Shown: in pieces, positions 17,163 through 24,974 of the stretch
Position numbering within the stretch: the first letter of the stretch is position 1
How the letters are laid out: the number at the start of each line of letters is the position of its first letter
Source of the DNA: Streptomyces sporangiiformans
GTDB taxonomy: Bacteria > Actinomycetota > Actinomycetes > Streptomycetales > Streptomycetaceae
Length of the DNA: 58,287 bases
NCBI RefSeq assembly: GCF_005768555.2
Contig: NZ_VCHX02000046.1
Span: forward strand, 1-58,287
Direction: 5' to 3'
Notes under the pieces: generated by a model
The model's input: the letters and a program-made list of their open reading frames with translations, nothing else
Database searches by the model: none
What the model was told of the DNA's origin: nothing
Made by a program: the position numbers and the translations under genes

Positions 17163-18084
17163 GGGTGGGCTCCTGTGCGGGGGTGCGAGGTGCGGTCCAG
17201 CCGCCGGCGGGGCGGTCGAACCAGAGGTGGACCTGGCCGGTGCCGACGGAGTTCTCGTACTCGCCGTACTGGCGGGCCCCGGCGGTGCAGGCCCGTTCGC
17301 CGAGGGCGCCGGCCATCATGAGGTAGTGGAAGAACTTGGCCTCGGGCTTGTACTTCCAGAACTCGTCCATCGTGTCGAGGACCTTGTCGTGGCGGCCCTC
17401 CTTGAACCAGGCGATGCGTTGTTCGTCGGCCGCGCGGGCCTGAGGAGTGAAGATGTGGCTGAGGTCGCTGGCCTCGTGGTCGCGGATCTCGCGCAGCGGC
17501 CAGAAGGTGTGCGAGAGAGCACCGGAGGCGATCAGCAGGACCCGGCGGCCGGGTGTGGCGGCGATGCCGTCGGCCAGCGCCCGCCCGATTCTGAGGTGGT
17601 CCTCCATGTCGCCGGTCTGGCAGACCCCGATGGTCACCCACCGCTTGTCGGGCAGGCCCTCGCCGAGGAACTTCCAGAGGTTGATGGTGGCGTAATAGAT
17701 CGGCAGGTACTCGTCGTCGATCGCGGTGATCCACGTGCCGTGTTTGTCGGCGAACTTCTGGATGTTGTAGGCGAGTTCGGGATCGCCGGGGAAGTCGTAC
17801 GGCATCCGGCACATGCCGCGCGGCAGTTCCTCGGAGGTGAACAGTCCCGCGCGCCGCGCTTGCGCGGTGACAACGAACTCGACGGTCGTGGCCCAGTGGG
17901 AGTCCAGCACGACGACGGTGTCGTAGTCGCCTGCGGCATCGCGCTCGAAGACCTCCCGGCGCAGCTCGTGCAGCCCGGTGACGAGGGTGATCTCCTTGCC
18001 CTCGTTGAGCTCCAGCCGGTCGGCCTCCGGCAGCACGATGGTGGGGACGTGGGCGAGGAGCCCCGCCCCGACGATTTCACCCAT
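17155..18084 (-). CDS. hpaD: 3,4-dihydroxyphenylacetate 2,3-dioxygenase (LigB-type extradiol dioxygenase)
   Basis: A 309-residue class III extradiol ring-cleavage enzyme with Fe(II)-type active-site features: GLLAHVPTIVLPEADRLELN (8-27) with an early His, the VVVLDSHWATTVEFVV segment (about 57-72) with the second His, MCRMPYDFPGDPELAYNIQK, and later LLIASGALSHTFWPLREIRD with a conserved Ser/His pair. Length and order match HpaD/HpcB, which open the ring of homoprotocatechuate to a semialdehyde. ATG 18084 overlaps the HpaE stop by 8 nt. With HpaE upstream and the FAH protein downstream it forms a tight meta-cleavage unit. A related catecholic acid could be the true substrate. Confidence 0.83.
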   Translation of the reverse strand: MGEIVGAGLLAHVPTIVLPEADRLELNEGKEITLVTGLHELRREVFERDAAGDYDTVVVLDSHWATTVEFVVTAQARRAGLFTSEELPRGMCRMPYDFPGDPELAYNIQKFADKHGTWITAIDDEYLPIYYATINLWKFLGEGLPDKRWVTIGVCQTGDMEDHLRIGRALADGIAATPGRRVLLIASGALSHTFWPLREIRDHEASDLSHIFTPQARAADEQRIAWFKEGRHDKVLDTMDEFWKYKPEAKFFHYLMMAGALGERACTAGARQYGEYENSVGTGQVHLWFDRPAGGWTAPRTPAQEPTHA

Positions 18085-19537
18085 GGTCGGCCCATCCCTT
18101 CGGAGCGGTCACGGTGTTCTTCACGTCGCAGTAGAAATCGAAGCTCCATGTGCCGCCCTCGCGCCCGACTCCGGAGTGGCGGGAGCCGCCGAAGGGCGCC
18201 TGGAGGTCGCGTACGAAGAAGCAGTTGACCCACACCGTGCCCGCGACGAGCTGCGCGGTGACCCGCTCGGCGCGCTCCGGATCGCCCGTGGCGACGGTGG
18301 CGGCCAGCCCGAAGCGGGTGTCGTTGGCGAGACGGATCGCCTCCCCCTCGTCGGCGAAGGTCTGCAGGGTCAGGACCGGTCCGAAGACCTCCTCCTGCAC
18401 GATCTCCGAGTCCTCGGCGACATCGGTGAGCAGGGTCGGCGCGTAGTACTGCCCCTCCTTGCGGTGCCCGCCGATGACAGCGCGCGCCCCGGCCTCGACC
18501 GCCCGCCGCACGAAGCCGTCGATCTTCTCCAGCTGGCGGGGATGGATGTTGGGCCCGATGTCGGTGGCCTCGTCCCGCGGGTCGCCCTGCTGGAGCCGCG
18601 AGGCCTTCTCCACGAAGCGGCGCGTGAACTCGTGGGCGACCGCCTCCTCGACGAGGATGCGGGTCGCGGCCAGGCAGACCTGCCCGGCGTTGTCGTACTG
18701 CTCCACCGCCAGGTCGACGGCGAGGTCGAGGTCCGCGTCCGCGAAGACCAACAGCGGTGATTTACCGCCGAGTTCAAGGCTGAGCGGGGTCAGGTTGGCG
18801 GCCGCCGACGCGGCGATCCGCTGCGCGGTGGGCACCGACCCGGTGAAGCTGATCCGGCGTACGTCCGGATGTGAGGTCAGGGCGTCACCGATCTCGGCCC
18901 CGTACCCCTGGACGACATTGAGGACCCCCGCCGGAAGCCCCGCCTCCGCGGCGATGTCCGCGAGCAGCGAGGCGGTCAGCGGCGACCACTCGGCCGGCTT
19001 GAGGATCACGGTGTTCCCGGCCGCCAGGGCCGGGGCGACCTTCCAGGTCGCCAGCATCAACGGGGCGTTCCACGGCGTGATCAGCACGGACGGACCCGCC
19101 GGATCCCAGCTGACGTGGTTGGTGTGCCCGCGCGTCTCGAAGTCCTCGTGGTCCAGCTTCACCAGCCAGTCCGCGAAGAACCGGAAGTTGTGCGCGACAC
19201 GGGGCATCACACCCCGACGGTGCGACCGCAGCAGCGCACCGTTGTCATGGGTCTCCACGGTCGCGAGCTCTTCGAGACGCTTCTCGACGCCGTCCGCGAT
19301 GGCGTGCAGGACGCGGGCGCGCTCGGCGCGGGCGGTGCCGGCCCAGGCGGGGAACGCGGCCTTCGCGGCGGCGACAGCGGCGGCGACCTCCTTGGGAGTG
19401 CCGCGCGAGATCTCACCGAGGACACTTCCGTCGATCGGCGAGGAGTCGGCGAAGGTCTCGACGGAGGCGACACGTTCGCCACCGATCCAGTGCCGGGTGT
19501 CGACGGAAACACCGCCGACGGTGGTGTTGTCAGGCAT
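18077..19537 (-). CDS. hpaE: 5-carboxymethyl-2-hydroxymuconate semialdehyde dehydrogenase
   Basis: A 486-residue complete aldehyde dehydrogenase. Its segments are DTRHWIGGERVASVETFADS at the N-terminus, VLITPWNAPLMLATWKVAPA, VILKPAEWSPLTASLLADIA, ISFTGSVPTAQRIAASAAAN, the catalytic Glu in LELGGKSPLLVFADADL, and the nucleophile in YDNAGQVCLAATRILVEE. The C-terminus FYCDVKNTVTAPKG is characteristic of the HpaE/HpcC subgroup. The partner dioxygenase overlaps its 3' end by 8 nt, supporting oxidation of the ring-cleavage semialdehyde to the dicarboxylic acid. It is a different protein from the PuuC-like dehydrogenase at 11449. Start ATG 19537. Confidence 0.85.
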   Translation of the reverse strand: MPDNTTVGGVSVDTRHWIGGERVASVETFADSSPIDGSVLGEISRGTPKEVAAAVAAAKAAFPAWAGTARAERARVLHAIADGVEKRLEELATVETHDNGALLRSHRRGVMPRVAHNFRFFADWLVKLDHEDFETRGHTNHVSWDPAGPSVLITPWNAPLMLATWKVAPALAAGNTVILKPAEWSPLTASLLADIAAEAGLPAGVLNVVQGYGAEIGDALTSHPDVRRISFTGSVPTAQRIAASAAANLTPLSLELGGKSPLLVFADADLDLAVDLAVEQYDNAGQVCLAATRILVEEAVAHEFTRRFVEKASRLQQGDPRDEATDIGPNIHPRQLEKIDGFVRRAVEAGARAVIGGHRKEGQYYAPTLLTDVAEDSEIVQEEVFGPVLTLQTFADEGEAIRLANDTRFGLAATVATGDPERAERVTAQLVAGTVWVNCFFVRDLQAPFGGSRHSGVGREGGTWSFDFYCDVKNTVTAPKGWADHG

Positions 19538-19579
19538 GAGAAGGGCTCCGTATCAACGAAGGGTGGGATTGCGCCCGTT

Positions 19580-19633
19580 CAGGGGCGCGGGGCTGTGTCG
19601 ATGTGCGGCTCCGCCGCGGCGCGCGACCAGACA
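19580..19633. repeat. Dispersed streptomycete intergenic repeat
   Basis: The run AGGGGCGCGGGGCTGTGTCG, then TGTGCGGCTCCGCCGCGGCG and CGCGACCAGACA, resembles the small mobile-looking repeat scattered between genes in many Streptomyces genomes; I recognise it from general knowledge. Here it sits in the 123-nt gap between the decarboxylase-like gene and hpaE, inside an otherwise tight operon. Confidence 0.6.
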
Positions 19634-19660
19634 CGCATGGTTCGCAGCAGGCCACATGCC

Positions 19661-20473
19661 TCACTCGGCAGACGCTCCCGAGGTACCTGATTCGAGCAGC
19701 CGCCCGCCGTCCCAAACCACCCCCACCTGCCGGTAGTACGCGGCGATCGGCTCCCGAACCTCCAGCCGGGCAAGCTCCTCCGTGGGCGCCTCGAACAACT
19801 CCAGCTCGGCCTCCCCCACCCACGGCCGGCCGCCCTCGAAGGACGCCGCACCGGACTCGATGAGCTCGTCCAACGCCAGCCCCTTGCCCTTCTCGATGGA
19901 CGGCAGCCAGCGGTGGTGCGCCATCGGATGGCCGTTCACGAAGCCACCACTCTCCGACGGCTCCCGCAGCGTCACCACCGCCTGGGCGAGACGCCGATCC
20001 GCCGCGGCCAACGTCGCCCCGAACCGCGCCCCCGCCGAAATCCGCGGAGCGGGCCCGTACGGATGGGGTCGCGTCTGGTGGATCGAGCCGAGCTTCTTCG
20101 GGTAGCCCTGGTGCAGTCCACGCGCGATCGCGAAGTCCTTGTCGACCCAGATGTAGACGCAGCGCGAGTACGTCCGACCCTCGTACCGGCAGCGGACGAC
20201 GGCGAACGCCTCCTTGTACTGGGAGAGCACCGGGTCCAGCAGTTCCTCCCCCGCGGCCGAGCAGGACTGCCAGTCGGCCCAGATCAGCGCGACCGCGCCC
20301 GGGTCCTCGTCCGCCAACTCCAGTGGTTCGGGGAGGAGTTCGCGTACACGGGCCGGATCGGTGCGGTACTCGACGGTGAGCAGGTCGCCGGAGTAGAGCC
20401 AGGGCGGCGAGGGGATCAGCGACGAGTCGCCGGACGCCGTCTTGGGGTGGAGGTAACCACGGACGCTGGCCAT
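19661..20473 (-). CDS. Acetoacetate decarboxylase-like protein
   Basis: A 270-residue member of the ADC-like superfamily. Family features: PPWLYSGDLLTVEYRTDPAR (about 23-42), LLPEPLELADEDPGAVALIW, YKEAFAVVRCRYEGRTYSRC, and HQGYPKKLGSIHQTRPHPYG, where the Lys in GYPKK aligns with the Schiff-base lysine region of acetoacetate decarboxylase. Start ATG 20473; it lies 12 nt downstream of the ferredoxin reductase stop. The superfamily includes decarboxylases and aldolase-dehydratases acting on oxoacids, so a role on a ring-cleavage product or on the amine side chain is possible. It is not part of described homoprotocatechuate operons, which makes its presence notable. The reaction is unknown. Confidence 0.75.
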   Translation of the reverse strand: MASVRGYLHPKTASGDSSLIPSPPWLYSGDLLTVEYRTDPARVRELLPEPLELADEDPGAVALIWADWQSCSAAGEELLDPVLSQYKEAFAVVRCRYEGRTYSRCVYIWVDKDFAIARGLHQGYPKKLGSIHQTRPHPYGPAPRISAGARFGATLAAADRRLAQAVVTLREPSESGGFVNGHPMAHHRWLPSIEKGKGLALDELIESGAASFEGGRPWVGEAELELFEAPTEELARLEVREPIAAYYRQVGVVWDGGRLLESGTSGASAE

Positions 20474-20485
20474 GAGGTGGGTTCC

Positions 20486-21697
20486 TTACGCGATGAGGGC
20501 GGGCTGCTTGAGCAGCTGTGCGCGGTAGCGGGCGGCGCCCATGGCGGCGGACTGGCCGCCGAGGGCGACGACGCCGGTCAGACGGTCTTCGCGGTGGTAG
20601 CCGACGAGGACGTCACCCTCCGGGTCGCCGTCCAGGACGCGGACGTCGTCGAGGCCGAGCCCGGGCGCACCGAAGGACTGCAGCCGGAAGTCGTGCTGGT
20701 CGCTCCAGAAGGTGGGCAGCGGCGCGAAGGGGGCCAGGTCGGCGTGGTCGCCGCCCAGATGGGCGACGAGAACCCTGGCCGCGTGCTTGGCGGTGTCGGT
20801 GGGGATGGACCAGTGCTCGACCCGGCGGGGGACGCCGTCGTAGCGGGCGTTGGGGAAGCGGGCGACGTCGCCGACCGCGACGACGTACGGCCATCCGCCC
20901 ACCCGGAGCAGCGCGTCGGTCAGCACCCCGTCGGACAGGTCGAGGCCGTTGCCTTCCAGCCACTCGGTGTTGGCGACCGAGCCGACGGACTCCACGACCA
21001 CGTCGGCCGGAAGGACCGTACCGTCGCCGAGGACGACACCGGTGACACGGTCCTCGCCCTCGAAACCGGCCACGCCCGTGCCGAGCGCGAAGCGTACGCC
21101 GCGCTCCTCGTGCCGCCTGCGCAGCGCACCGGCCAGCAGTTCGCCGAGCGGCCCGACCATCGGCAGCGGCAGCGGGTCGACCACGGTGACGTCGTCGACG
21201 CCGAGACCGACCGCCGTGGCGGCCACCTCGCAGCCGATGAATCCGGCGCCGATGACGACGACCCGCGCGCCCGGCCGGGTCAGCTCGGCCCGCAGGGCCT
21301 CGGCGTCACTGAGGGTGCGTACCGTGTGACGGCCGGCCGAGGGGCCCGCGCAGCGCAGTCGCCGGGGGCGCATCCCCGTCGCGACCACCAGGCCGTCGAA
21401 GGGCAGCTCCTCGCCACCGTCGAGCACGACGACACGCTCGGTCAGCCGGGCGGCGGTGACGGAGGTACCGAGCCGCCACTCCACATCGGCGGCGCTCGCC
21501 CTCGGGGTGAAGGCCAGGGACTCGAAGGGCGCCTTCCCGGCCAGCACTTCCTTGGACAGCGGGGGTCGGTTGTAGGGCATGTGGGGCTCGTCCCCGACGA
21601 CCGTGATCGTTCCGGTCCAGCCGGCCGCGCGGAGTTGTTCGGCGGCGCGCAGGCCTCCCATGGAGGCGCCGGCGACGACGATGCGTCCGGTGGTCAT
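20486..21697 (-). CDS. NAD(P)H-ferredoxin reductase for the P450 system
   Basis: A 403-residue FAD-dependent reductase of the putidaredoxin-reductase type. The FAD Rossmann motif is IVVAGASMGGLRAAEQLRAA (6-25), MPYNRPPLSKEVLAGKAPF follows, and the NAD motif VVVIGAGFIGCEVAATAVGL lies near 144-163. The second FAD motif is VVAVGDVARFPNARYDG, and the C-terminal interface domain starts at VEHWSIPTDTAKHAARVL. ATG 21697 is one base after the ferredoxin stop, so the pair is coupled. It would take electrons from NAD(P)H to the 3Fe-4S ferredoxin and on to the divergent P450. The three-gene electron-transfer set is complete here. Confidence 0.88.
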   Translation of the reverse strand: MTTGRIVVAGASMGGLRAAEQLRAAGWTGTITVVGDEPHMPYNRPPLSKEVLAGKAPFESLAFTPRASAADVEWRLGTSVTAARLTERVVVLDGGEELPFDGLVVATGMRPRRLRCAGPSAGRHTVRTLSDAEALRAELTRPGARVVVIGAGFIGCEVAATAVGLGVDDVTVVDPLPLPMVGPLGELLAGALRRRHEERGVRFALGTGVAGFEGEDRVTGVVLGDGTVLPADVVVESVGSVANTEWLEGNGLDLSDGVLTDALLRVGGWPYVVAVGDVARFPNARYDGVPRRVEHWSIPTDTAKHAARVLVAHLGGDHADLAPFAPLPTFWSDQHDFRLQSFGAPGLGLDDVRVLDGDPEGDVLVGYHREDRLTGVVALGGQSAAMGAARYRAQLLKQPALIA

Positions 21698-21698
21698 G

Positions 21699-21887
21699 TC
21701 AGGCCTCGACCCGGATGGCCTGCAGGGGACAGACGTCCGCGGCCTCCTCGACCTCGTCGCGCAGCGCGTCGTCCGGGTCGCTGACGTAGGCCAGCCGCCC
21801 GTTGTCTTCCAGCTGGAAGACGTCCGGGGCCGCGAAGACACACTGGCCGTGGTCCTGGCACTTGTTCATGTCGACGACGACCTTCAT
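21699..21887 (-). CDS. [3Fe-4S] ferredoxin
   Basis: A 62-residue actinobacterial P450 ferredoxin. Three cysteines match the single-cluster [3Fe-4S] pattern: C10-x2-HG-x-C16 (MNKCQDHGQCVFAAPDVF) and C53 followed by Pro (ADVCPLQAIRVEA). The fourth position is His in CQDHG, as in the P450-dedicated class. AGGAGG precedes the ATG at 21887. It is the first gene of the minus-strand operon behind operator site 5, divergent from the ligase and P450 genes, and should carry electrons to that P450. Confidence 0.9.
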   Translation of the reverse strand: MKVVVDMNKCQDHGQCVFAAPDVFQLEDNGRLAYVSDPDDALRDEVEEAADVCPLQAIRVEA

Positions 21888-21940
21888 GGCCGGTCCTCCT
21901 GGAGGTGAAGTACGTCGGAGCGAGGGATGGTGGGAAGAGA

Positions 21941-21963
21941 GGGCCCGGCGCGCGGCCGGGCCC
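21941..21963 (-). promoter_or_regulatory. GC hairpin in the ferredoxin mRNA leader
   Basis: GGGCCCGGC (21941-21949) and GCCGGGCCC (21955-21963) form a perfect 9-bp stem with a 5-nt loop. It lies between operator site 5 and the ferredoxin start and could act as an attenuator or RNA-stability element. Confidence 0.4.
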
Positions 21964-22000
21964 CGGGGCCAAAGGGGTCCGCGGAACCGAACCCCCTACT

Positions 22001-22016
22001 CGTTTGGCTTCAAACA
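22001..22016. promoter_or_regulatory. Regulon operator, site 5 (ferredoxin side)
   Basis: CGTTTG-GCTT-CAAACA, a 6-4-6 palindrome with one outer mismatch. It lies 114 nt upstream of the ferredoxin start in the divergent region shared with the ligase. Confidence 0.75.
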
Positions 22017-22107
22017 ACATAGGAAGCAGCCGGCCCCTGGTCAATAGCTATCCGTATGGATAAATTTTTGGCCCGCACCTCTTGCGAGTGGGCGGGGCCG
22101 TCCATAC

Positions 22108-22123
22108 CGTTTGCTATCAAACG
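22108..22123. promoter_or_regulatory. Regulon operator, site 6 (ligase side), perfect palindrome
   Basis: CGTTTG-CTAT-CAAACG is a perfect 6-4-6 palindrome, the best copy of the six. It lies 112 nt upstream of the ligase GTG; sites 5 and 6 are 107 bp apart. Confidence 0.8.
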
Positions 22124-22235
22124 ACTTGCACCGGGCCACGCGCCCGGCAGCCCCGTAGTCCGGCAGACCGTCAGCCCGGCGGGCCCCCGGACCGTCGGCC
22201 ACCACGCCCCGTTCCCATCCGCCGAGGAGACATCG

Positions 22236-23603
22236 GTGAGCGCTCAAGACACTCCGGACGTCCGCCCCCATATGGAGCGGCTCGCCGCCGACGGCATCGA
22301 CGTGGTCCGGGTGACATACCCGGATCTCATCGGCACCGACCGCGCCCGTGACGTCCTGCTGGACCATCTGCCCGCCGCCTGCGACCACGGGCTCGCCTTC
22401 TGCCGGGCCGTCTACCACACCACTCCCCGGGGCGGCGTCGTCCCGGTCACCGGCGGTCTGGAGGCCGGGCTGCCCGACATCTGCGTACGCCCCGATCTCG
22501 GCACCCTGCACGCCCTGCCGTGGGAACCCGGCGTCGCCTGGTGCCTGGGCGACACCCTCGACCCCGCCACCGGTTCCCCCTCCCCCGAGTCGCCGCGCGA
22601 CCTGCTGCGCTCCGTGCTCGCCCGGTGTACGGAGGCGGGTCTGCGGCCCGTCGTCGGCCCCGAACTGGAGTACTTCCTGCTCGATCAGGACCCCGGATCG
22701 CCCGGCGGCTGGCGCCGCTACGCGCAGGCCGAAGCCGGTGTCGTCTACACCGCCGGGCTGCGCGCCGACGCGGACAACCATCTGCTGCGTACGCTGCGGC
22801 ACCTGCGTGATCTCGGGATCCGCGTGGTCACCGGGAACCACGAGTTCGACGCCGGACAGTTCGAGATCAACCTGGCCCACTCGCACGCCATGGACGCGGC
22901 CGACCGCGCCTTCCTCCTCAAGGCGGCCGTCAAGGAACTCGCCCGCAAGGAAGGCAAGTTGGCCACCTTCATGGCCAAGCCGTTCAATGACGCGGGCGGC
23001 TCGGGCTTCCACCTGCACTTCTCCGGCGAGTCCACCGAGGGCGACGCGGGCCGCAACGTCTTCGACGACCCGGCCGGTGCCTTCGGGCTGTCGGACACCG
23101 GCCGCCACGCCATCGCCGGCATCCTCGCGCACGCCCCGGCCCTGGCCGCGCTGCTCAACCCGACCGTCAACTCGTACAAGCGGTTCGGCCCGGACACCCT
23201 CGCCCCCTGGCTGATCGACTGGGGCCTGGACAACCGCAGCGCCATGGTCCGTGTCCCGCCCGAGCGCGGCTCCGGCGCCCGCCTCGAAGTACGCCTCGGC
23301 GACGCCAGTGCCAACCCCTACCTGGCCATCGCCGCTCTCTGTGCCGCCGTACTGATCGGCGTACGGGAGGGCAAGGAGCCGCCGGCCCCGCTGGAGGGCT
23401 ACGGCTACGACACCGAGAAGTCCCGGATGCTGCCGACGACGCTGTCCGCCGCGCTCGACGCCCTGGAGGCCGACGAAGCCCTCACCGCGGCCCTCGGCAA
23501 GGACTTCGCCGAGTCCTTCCTCACCTACAAGCGCGACGAGGTCGCCCGCTTCAACCGCCATGTCACCGACTGGGAGTTCGCGGAGTACTCCTCCCACCTC
23601 TGA
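22236..23603 (+). CDS. Glutamine-synthetase-like gamma-glutamyl-amine ligase
   Basis: A 455-residue glutamine-synthetase-fold enzyme. The N-terminal beta-grasp region starts ERLAADGIDVVRVTYPDLIG. The catalytic domain shows VVGPELEYFLLDQ with the metal-binding Glu, NHEFDAGQFEINLAHSHAMD, FMAKPFNDAGGSGFHLHFSG (ATP/metal loop) and NPTVNSYKRFGPDTLAPWLI. The Tyr-adenylylation segment of true GlnA is not evident. The GTG start has GAGGAGA at 22223-22229; the frame is open upstream but runs through the operator. The context (PuuC-like, PuuD-like, GATase, APC permease, P450) makes ammonia assimilation unlikely and gamma-glutamylation of an imported amine likely, as for PuuA, GlnA3/GlnA4-type, TdnQ and the gene beside the morpholine P450 operon. 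The specific amine is unknown. Confidence 0.85.
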   Translation: MSAQDTPDVRPHMERLAADGIDVVRVTYPDLIGTDRARDVLLDHLPAACDHGLAFCRAVYHTTPRGGVVPVTGGLEAGLPDICVRPDLGTLHALPWEPGVAWCLGDTLDPATGSPSPESPRDLLRSVLARCTEAGLRPVVGPELEYFLLDQDPGSPGGWRRYAQAEAGVVYTAGLRADADNHLLRTLRHLRDLGIRVVTGNHEFDAGQFEINLAHSHAMDAADRAFLLKAAVKELARKEGKLATFMAKPFNDAGGSGFHLHFSGESTEGDAGRNVFDDPAGAFGLSDTGRHAIAGILAHAPALAALLNPTVNSYKRFGPDTLAPWLIDWGLDNRSAMVRVPPERGSGARLEVRLGDASANPYLAIAALCAAVLIGVREGKEPPAPLEGYGYDTEKSRMLPTTLSAALDALEADEALTAALGKDFAESFLTYKRDEVARFNRHVTDWEFAEYSSHL

Positions 23604-23631
23604 TGATCCGTCCCGCCTTCAGGAGCACTTC

Positions 23632-24900
23632 ATGACGAACCCCTTCGAGCCCATGCCGCTCGCCGAGGTCGACCTCGCCGACAACGACAAGTTCCTCGAC
23701 GGCGTCACCCCGTGGCGGATGTTCCACACCCTCCGCCATGAGGACCCGGTCCACTGGCAGCCCGAAGAGGCCCCCAACTCCGGCTTCTGGGCCGTCACCC
23801 GGCACGCGGACATCGCCACCGTCGACCGCGACGCCGAGACCTTCACCTCGACGAAGTTCGTCAACCTCGAAGAAGTCGACGAGGACCAGATCAAGAAGCG
23901 GGCCTCCATCCTGGAGCTGGACGGAGTGCGTCACCGCGCGTTGCGCAGCCTGCTGCAGCGTCAGTTCGGCCAGGGCGTCATCAACCAGTACGCCGACTTC
24001 CTGCGCGGACTCACCGCCACCACCCTGGACGCCGCGCTCGCCAAGGGCACCTTCGACTTCGTCGCCGAGGTCTCCGCCGACTTCCCCATCAACGTCCTGG
24101 CCCGCCTGCTCGACGTACCGCCGGGGGACAACCAGCAGCTCATCGACTGGGGCAACCGGATCATCGGCAACACCGACCCCGACTACGCCGACGTACTGCT
24201 GCACAGCGAGGAGAGCGAGAAGTACCGCGACCTGCCGTTCCGCTCCCCCGCCTCGCTCGAGGTCTTCGAGTACGGGCGGGAGCTGGCCCGGCAGCGGCGC
24301 GGCGGCGACGGCACCGACCTGGTTTCCCGGCTCGTCAACCAGACGCCGCGCGACGGAATCCCGCTGTCCGAGCAGGACTTCGACAACTACTTCCTGCTAC
24401 TGGTGGTGGCCGGCAACGAGACGACCCGGCACACCATCTCCCACTCCATGCTCGCGCTCATCCAGCACCCCGAGCAGCTGGCCAGGCTGCAGGCCGACCC
24501 CTCCCTCATCCCGACCGCGGTCGAGGAGTTCCTGCGCTGGGCCTCCCCCGTCTATCACTTCCGCCGCACAGCGACCCGCGAGGTCGAACTCGGCGGCAAG
24601 CGGATCAAGGAAGGCGACAAGGTCGTCATGTGGTACGCCTCCGGCAACCGCGACGAGAAGGTCTTCGGCAACCCCTACGACTTCGACGTCAGCCGCGAGC
24701 ACAACGACCACGTCACCTTCGGCAAGGGCAGCCCCCACCTGTGCCTGGGCAACCTGCTCGCCCGCACCGAGATCCGCATCATGTTCGAGGAGCTGATCCC
24801 GCGCCTCGCGGACATCCGCCTCGCCGGCGACGTCCCCCGCGTCCGCTCCAACTTCGTCAACGGCATCAAGAAGCTCCCGGTCGAGGTCACGCCGGCCTGA
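23632..24900 (+). CDS. Cytochrome P450
   Basis: A 422-residue soluble bacterial P450. Early motifs: RMFHTLRHEDPVHWQPEEAP and GFWAVTRHADIATVDRDAET. The oxygen-activating I-helix is LLVVAGNETTRHTISHSMLA, with the ExxR helix at EEFLRWASPVYHFRRTATRE. The heme-binding loop is FGKGSPHLCLGNLLAR, with one extra residue before Cys compared with the FGxGxHxCxG form, as in CYP124/125/142-type loops. ATG 23632 has AGGAG upstream and lies 28 nt after the ligase stop. Its ferredoxin and reductase are encoded divergently under the paired operators. Likely roles are hydroxylation or oxidative N-dealkylation of the gamma-glutamyl amide, or ring hydroxylation; the sequence cannot tell which. Confidence 0.9.
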   Translation: MTNPFEPMPLAEVDLADNDKFLDGVTPWRMFHTLRHEDPVHWQPEEAPNSGFWAVTRHADIATVDRDAETFTSTKFVNLEEVDEDQIKKRASILELDGVRHRALRSLLQRQFGQGVINQYADFLRGLTATTLDAALAKGTFDFVAEVSADFPINVLARLLDVPPGDNQQLIDWGNRIIGNTDPDYADVLLHSEESEKYRDLPFRSPASLEVFEYGRELARQRRGGDGTDLVSRLVNQTPRDGIPLSEQDFDNYFLLLVVAGNETTRHTISHSMLALIQHPEQLARLQADPSLIPTAVEEFLRWASPVYHFRRTATREVELGGKRIKEGDKVVMWYASGNRDEKVFGNPYDFDVSREHNDHVTFGKGSPHLCLGNLLARTEIRIMFEELIPRLADIRLAGDVPRVRSNFVNGIKKLPVEVTPA

Positions 24901-24974
24901 CGGGCGCAGTCACTCACGTACGGCCGATGGGCGCCGTGGCGGCCCAGCCCCTACCGTGGTAGGCGGAGGACCTG

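Noticed and set aside
19913..21784. A 623-codon plus-strand frame opposite the ferredoxin reductase and decarboxylase-like genes
   Set aside because: Low-complexity Arg/Gly/Gln-rich translation with no motif; the opposite strand encodes clear enzymes.
22236..23603. Annotation as primary glutamine synthetase GlnA
   Set aside because: Location and operators tie it to amine catabolism, and no adenylylation-type segment was seen; a gamma-glutamyl-amine ligase fits better.
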